From NCBI GenBank assembly GCA_002726395.1, contig PBTA01000018.1:1-8167 (forward strand): a DNA stretch of 8,167 bases, written 5' to 3'. Under the pieces are notes generated by a model. It saw only the letters and a program-made list of their open reading frames with translations. It was not told where the DNA came from and ran no database searches. Within the stretch, counting starts at the first letter, position 1, and each line of letters opens with the position of its first letter. The translations under genes were made by a program, and so were the position numbers. This document shows positions 5,718-8,167 of the stretch, one piece after another. This stretch comes from Methanobacteriota archaeon. GTDB lineage: Archaea > Thermoplasmatota > Poseidoniia > Poseidoniales > Poseidoniaceae.

Positions 5718-8167
5718 CTCTTAGACCAAGGTTGAGTTGAATCTGTTCTCTGCCACTTACTACCAGAGCCTACAGGGAATTCTAAGACTTCATTACCATT
5801 TGAATCAATCATCCCTAGTAATTGGTTCGGGGGTCTAGCCGGTTCGGCTATTAATTGCTCAAAAAAATTATCTTCAACTAGATTATTTTGTGGTAACTCA
5901 AGTATGTTACTTTCGGGTTGATTATTAGGAGTATAATCCGTGGTTTGCTCTGGTAACTCAGGAGTCTGTTTGATAGACTCAGAGGTATTATCTTCCATCT
6001 GCATCATTCTATCAGATAGGTCAAATTGCTTATCTGAATCCCAAGTAATCGAATTGTCTTTGCTACGTGAATTCCTAGAGACTAATACTAGCATTGCCAG
6101 TAATCCAATGGCCATTATCGCTCCAGCTGAATAAATCAAATCGTTAGCAATACTAGGGGCTAAGTCAGCATTATCCCCTACACCATCACCATCAGAATCT
6201 TTTGATTCATCGGGGTCATTAGGAAATAAATCATCAACATCTGGAACTCCATCGCCATCTCCATCAAAAGCATCAAATGTTGTTGTACACAATAACACTA
6301 GAATTTCTATTTCAGTTTGGGAAATACGTAAGTTAGAGTTAGAATCTGTTTCAAAGAAATCGTATTTATTTTCATAAACTTGGGAAGACAATATTTCGAT
6401 GCTGACTTCTCTGTTGTCGGGAGATAATTGATTAAAAATCAATTCGATCTCATTGTCACAATTACAGGAAATTTGTAAAACTTCGGCAAATTCTACCTCG
6501 CCATCTTGGTTAATATCAAGTTCTGAAAACAAAACAATATCGCCATTTATTAGTATATTCTTGGCTTCTTGTTCGCTCAATGATCCATCTTTATCAAGAT
6601 CCTTGCTGGTCATTTCCTTGGTAGCTAAATCTCGACAATCCTCCGTTACCACAGGGTTTTTTGGTTCCTCTATAGGGTCAATAAATTCTGAATAAACCCA
6701 TGAGGCGATTATGGTAACTTCACTGATGTCTTCTATGGCCTTTAGAGTTATCTCAAATCTGCCATTTGCTGGCAAATTAATGAAGATTTGTTGCTCGGTA
6801 TTGACTCCATCCGAATTTATGGAGACCTGCTCTGCCGTTGGTTCTGCTCCAGGTCTTTGTCTTCCAGATTCTCCAAAATCTTCATCAAAGAAATCAAAGA
6901 AATCATCAAATCCAAAATCAATAATATTTCCTGTGGCTTCTAATTCCAAATCCCCAGTGCCGCCATAGGTCGAAATTGATAAGTAATCACCGGGTTTTTC
7001 CAAATCAACAAAGAAGTTTAGAGATTCTCCAGCAGGCGCTGCTATTCCAGATATCTCATCTCCGTTGAACAACTGTATTGGCGTTCCATCGTACTGCCAA
7101 ACATACCTGTCTTCAAACGAGGCCGTTATTTTCACCTCACCAAAGACCATGTCAGTCTCCAGCAAAATGTACCACATACCAGGTGTTGGATCATTAAATC
7201 CTATCTTATCACCTGCTCCAGGGCTGTTACTACTGTGAGTGAAATCCGAAGAAGTAGGTGCTTCTGCTAATTTCATGAATAAGGATGCTTCTCCAAATCC
7301 TGATTCAAGGTCAACTTCAAGACGTTCTGTGTCTTGAGGCACATTTACTTTGAAGTATTGCAATAGTCCATCATATCCACTTAGCGGACCGTATGGAACT
7401 CCCGGTGTGAGTTCAATAGCGTCCTCTGGTTCGATATTTTCCGGTTCATATGTCATGGCTGCTGCTATAGTGAAGTCATTTGCTCTGCCATAAGTATAAG
7501 CTGCGACATAATATATTCCAGGCTCAACATCGTAAAGAGTAACTTGTTGTTCATTGCCAGGACCACCATCCCAAGCAGACTTTTGCATTTCCATGCCCAT
7601 CTCTTCATCTTCAAAGAATGGTTCTTCAAATCCAAAGAAAACCCCAAACGGGTCTGGAACAGTCCCCCAAGATATTGCTAGATCTACATTGCCATTGCCG
7701 CTGTAGGTTTTTACTGTTAGTGTGGACAAATTTTCTGCAACATCAACATAATAATACAATATACGGTCTTCTTGAGGAGTTCCTCTGCCGCCTTCAATAG
7801 TCTGGTCTGTAACAGGGATACCGTTAATCAGTTCAGTCATTTCATCGAGTTCTGGTGGTGGGTCTGCAACTTCCATGTATGAGTAGATGACTAAATTTTC
7901 AATATCTTCTTTTGGCACTATTACCATCCAAAGAGTTCCTTCATCTGGCCATGACCATTGTTCGAACATAAATCCCCATTCCATACTTGCGTGTCGGTCA
8001 TGATTCCAAGAATTTGGAATAAATTCGTGCCCAAAGTAAGCATCAAACTTTTCTTCTTCATCCCAGAAGAAATCTTCAAACTCATGGTATGCATCAATCA
8101 TTAGACTGCTGGTTAGTGGTTCAATTTCAATGAAGAACAGTAGCTGGTCGCCTTCTTTTCCAGAAAT
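5714..8167 (-). CDS. Giant surface protein with PPC-like domains, EF-hands, TSP3-type repeats, TM helix and long cytoplasmic tail (partial, N-terminus beyond right edge)
   Basis: The frame is open to the window edge, giving 817 visible residues. The ATG at 8101 is internal: 22 in-frame codons precede it and no signal peptide follows it. Numbering here is from that Met. Repeated beta-rich units resemble bacterial pre-peptidase C-terminal (PPC) domains: the remnant of one before about 85, then about 90-218, 225-330 and 338-472 (for example YYYVDVAENLSTLTV, YFKVNVPQDTERLEV, PGMWYILLE). Three of the four carry Phe/Asp/Glu-rich insertions. An EF-hand block follows: loops DLDKDGSLSEQE (501-512), DINQDGEVEFAE (529-540) and a weaker DSNSNLRISQTE (586-597). 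All four cysteines of the visible protein (489, 546, 548, 605) flank this block. Asp-rich TSP3-like repeats follow at 613-649, a TM helix at about 655-675, a basic stop-transfer stretch, and a polar tail of about 120 residues. It is likely a calcium-stabilised envelope protein; ligand and role are unknown. It is not a PGF-CTERM substrate. Confidence 0.88.
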   Translation of the reverse strand: MSGKEGDQLLFFIEIEPLTSSLMIDAYHEFEDFFWDEEEKFDAYFGHEFIPNSWNHDRHASMEWGFMFEQWSWPDEGTLWMVIVPKEDIENLVIYSYMEVADPPPELDEMTELINGIPVTDQTIEGGRGTPQEDRILYYYVDVAENLSTLTVKTYSGNGNVDLAISWGTVPDPFGVFFGFEEPFFEDEEMGMEMQKSAWDGGPGNEQQVTLYDVEPGIYYVAAYTYGRANDFTIAAAMTYEPENIEPEDAIELTPGVPYGPLSGYDGLLQYFKVNVPQDTERLEVDLESGFGEASLFMKLAEAPTSSDFTHSSNSPGAGDKIGFNDPTPGMWYILLETDMVFGEVKITASFEDRYVWQYDGTPIQLFNGDEISGIAAPAGESLNFFVDLEKPGDYLSISTYGGTGDLELEATGNIIDFGFDDFFDFFDEDFGESGRQRPGAEPTAEQVSINSDGVNTEQQIFINLPANGRFEITLKAIEDISEVTIIASWVYSEFIDPIEEPKNPVVTEDCRDLATKEMTSKDLDKDGSLSEQEAKNILINGDIVLFSELDINQDGEVEFAEVLQISCNCDNEIELIFNQLSPDNREVSIEILSSQVYENKYDFFETDSNSNLRISQTEIEILVLLCTTTFDAFDGDGDGVPDVDDLFPNDPDESKDSDGDGVGDNADLAPSIANDLIYSAGAIMAIGLLAMLVLVSRNSRSKDNSITWDSDKQFDLSDRMMQMEDNTSESIKQTPELPEQTTDYTPNNQPESNILELPQNNLVEDNFFEQLIAEPARPPNQLLGMIDSNGNEVLEFPVGSGSKWQRTDSTQPWSKS
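6885..6902 (-). repeat. Tandem 9-bp repeat within the giant gene's Phe/Asp run
   Basis: On the plus strand ATCAAAGAA occurs twice in direct tandem (6885-6893 and 6894-6902), followed by more degenerate copies. On the coding strand it encodes the FFD-FFD run at about residues 399-405, counted from the Met at 8101. This suggests that the aromatic-acidic insertion grew by slippage of short repeats. Confidence 0.65.

Noticed and set aside
5714..6160. Giant surface protein as an archaeosortase substrate
   Set aside because: There is no PGF-like motif before the helix, and about 120 residues follow it, whereas sorting signals end within a few basic residues of the helix.
6885..6925. Short repeats as a CRISPR array or transposon end
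   Set aside because: The 9-bp tandem units have no spacers and are in frame, encoding a Phe/Asp run inside the coding sequence.
5940..7800. Short open frames in other frames within the giant surface gene
   Set aside because: They overlap a long open frame with coherent domains; low-complexity acidic coding tends to leave the other frames open.
8099..8101. ATG at 8101 as the true start of the giant surface protein
   Set aside because: The frame stays open to the window edge through 22 more codons that continue a beta-domain pattern (GDQLLFFIEIEP), and no signal peptide follows the ATG.
1..8167. tRNA, rRNA, insertion sequence, prophage or defence system
   Set aside because: Reading both strands gave no cloverleaf, transposase, integrase, terminal repeat or known defence gene; base composition appears even across the window.

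Overview
The window reads as a gene-dense, AT-rich archaeal chromosome segment. The clearest archaeal marks are TiaS, an archaea-specific tRNA-Ile2 lysidine-replacement enzyme, and an archaeosortase. The first genes of transcription units mostly lack a Shine-Dalgarno sequence, and one has a BRE/TATA-like box placed for leaderless transcription. The low GC, the tiny intergenic gaps, the large acidic surface protein with PPC, EF-hand and TSP3-type modules, and the small orphan membrane proteins recall marine Thermoplasmatota (Poseidoniales / Marine Group II or relatives). That lineage call is inference; only 'archaeon' is secure. No tRNA, rRNA, IS element, CRISPR array or phage gene was seen.

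Layout from left to right. Positions 1-1044 (minus) hold purB, adenylosuccinate lyase, cut at its C-terminus by the left edge. Positions 1191-2794 hold four small genes in two convergent pairs: a four-helix membrane protein (+), a C-tail-anchored 80-residue protein (-), a RecA/RadB-like protein that has lost the Walker A lysine (+), and an 81-residue N-anchored protein with an acidic tail (-). Positions 2851-4720 (minus) hold a HAD-family phosphatase followed 4 bp later by tiaS. The phosphatase's last codons and stop form a near-perfect Shine-Dalgarno for tiaS, so the two are probably translationally coupled; the 81-residue protein lies just downstream in the same direction. Divergent from this operon is artA (4800-5717, +). 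It meets tail-to-tail with a very large surface-anchored protein (5714-8167, -) that continues beyond the right edge.

How the genes fit together. purB (purine synthesis) and tiaS (AUA decoding) are housekeeping genes. artA and the giant PPC/EF-hand protein belong to the cell envelope: ArtA cleaves and lipid-anchors PGF-CTERM-type proteins, while the giant protein carries its own transmembrane helix and a long cytoplasmic tail and so does not look like an ArtA substrate. The most interesting observations are the lysine-less RecA-like protein, the repeated Phe/Asp/Glu-rich insertions in the giant protein's beta-domains, its conserved-looking cytoplasmic terminus, and a perfect 15-bp palindrome centred exactly midway between the start codons of the phosphatase and artA. 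All three convergent gene pairs overlap at their stop codons.
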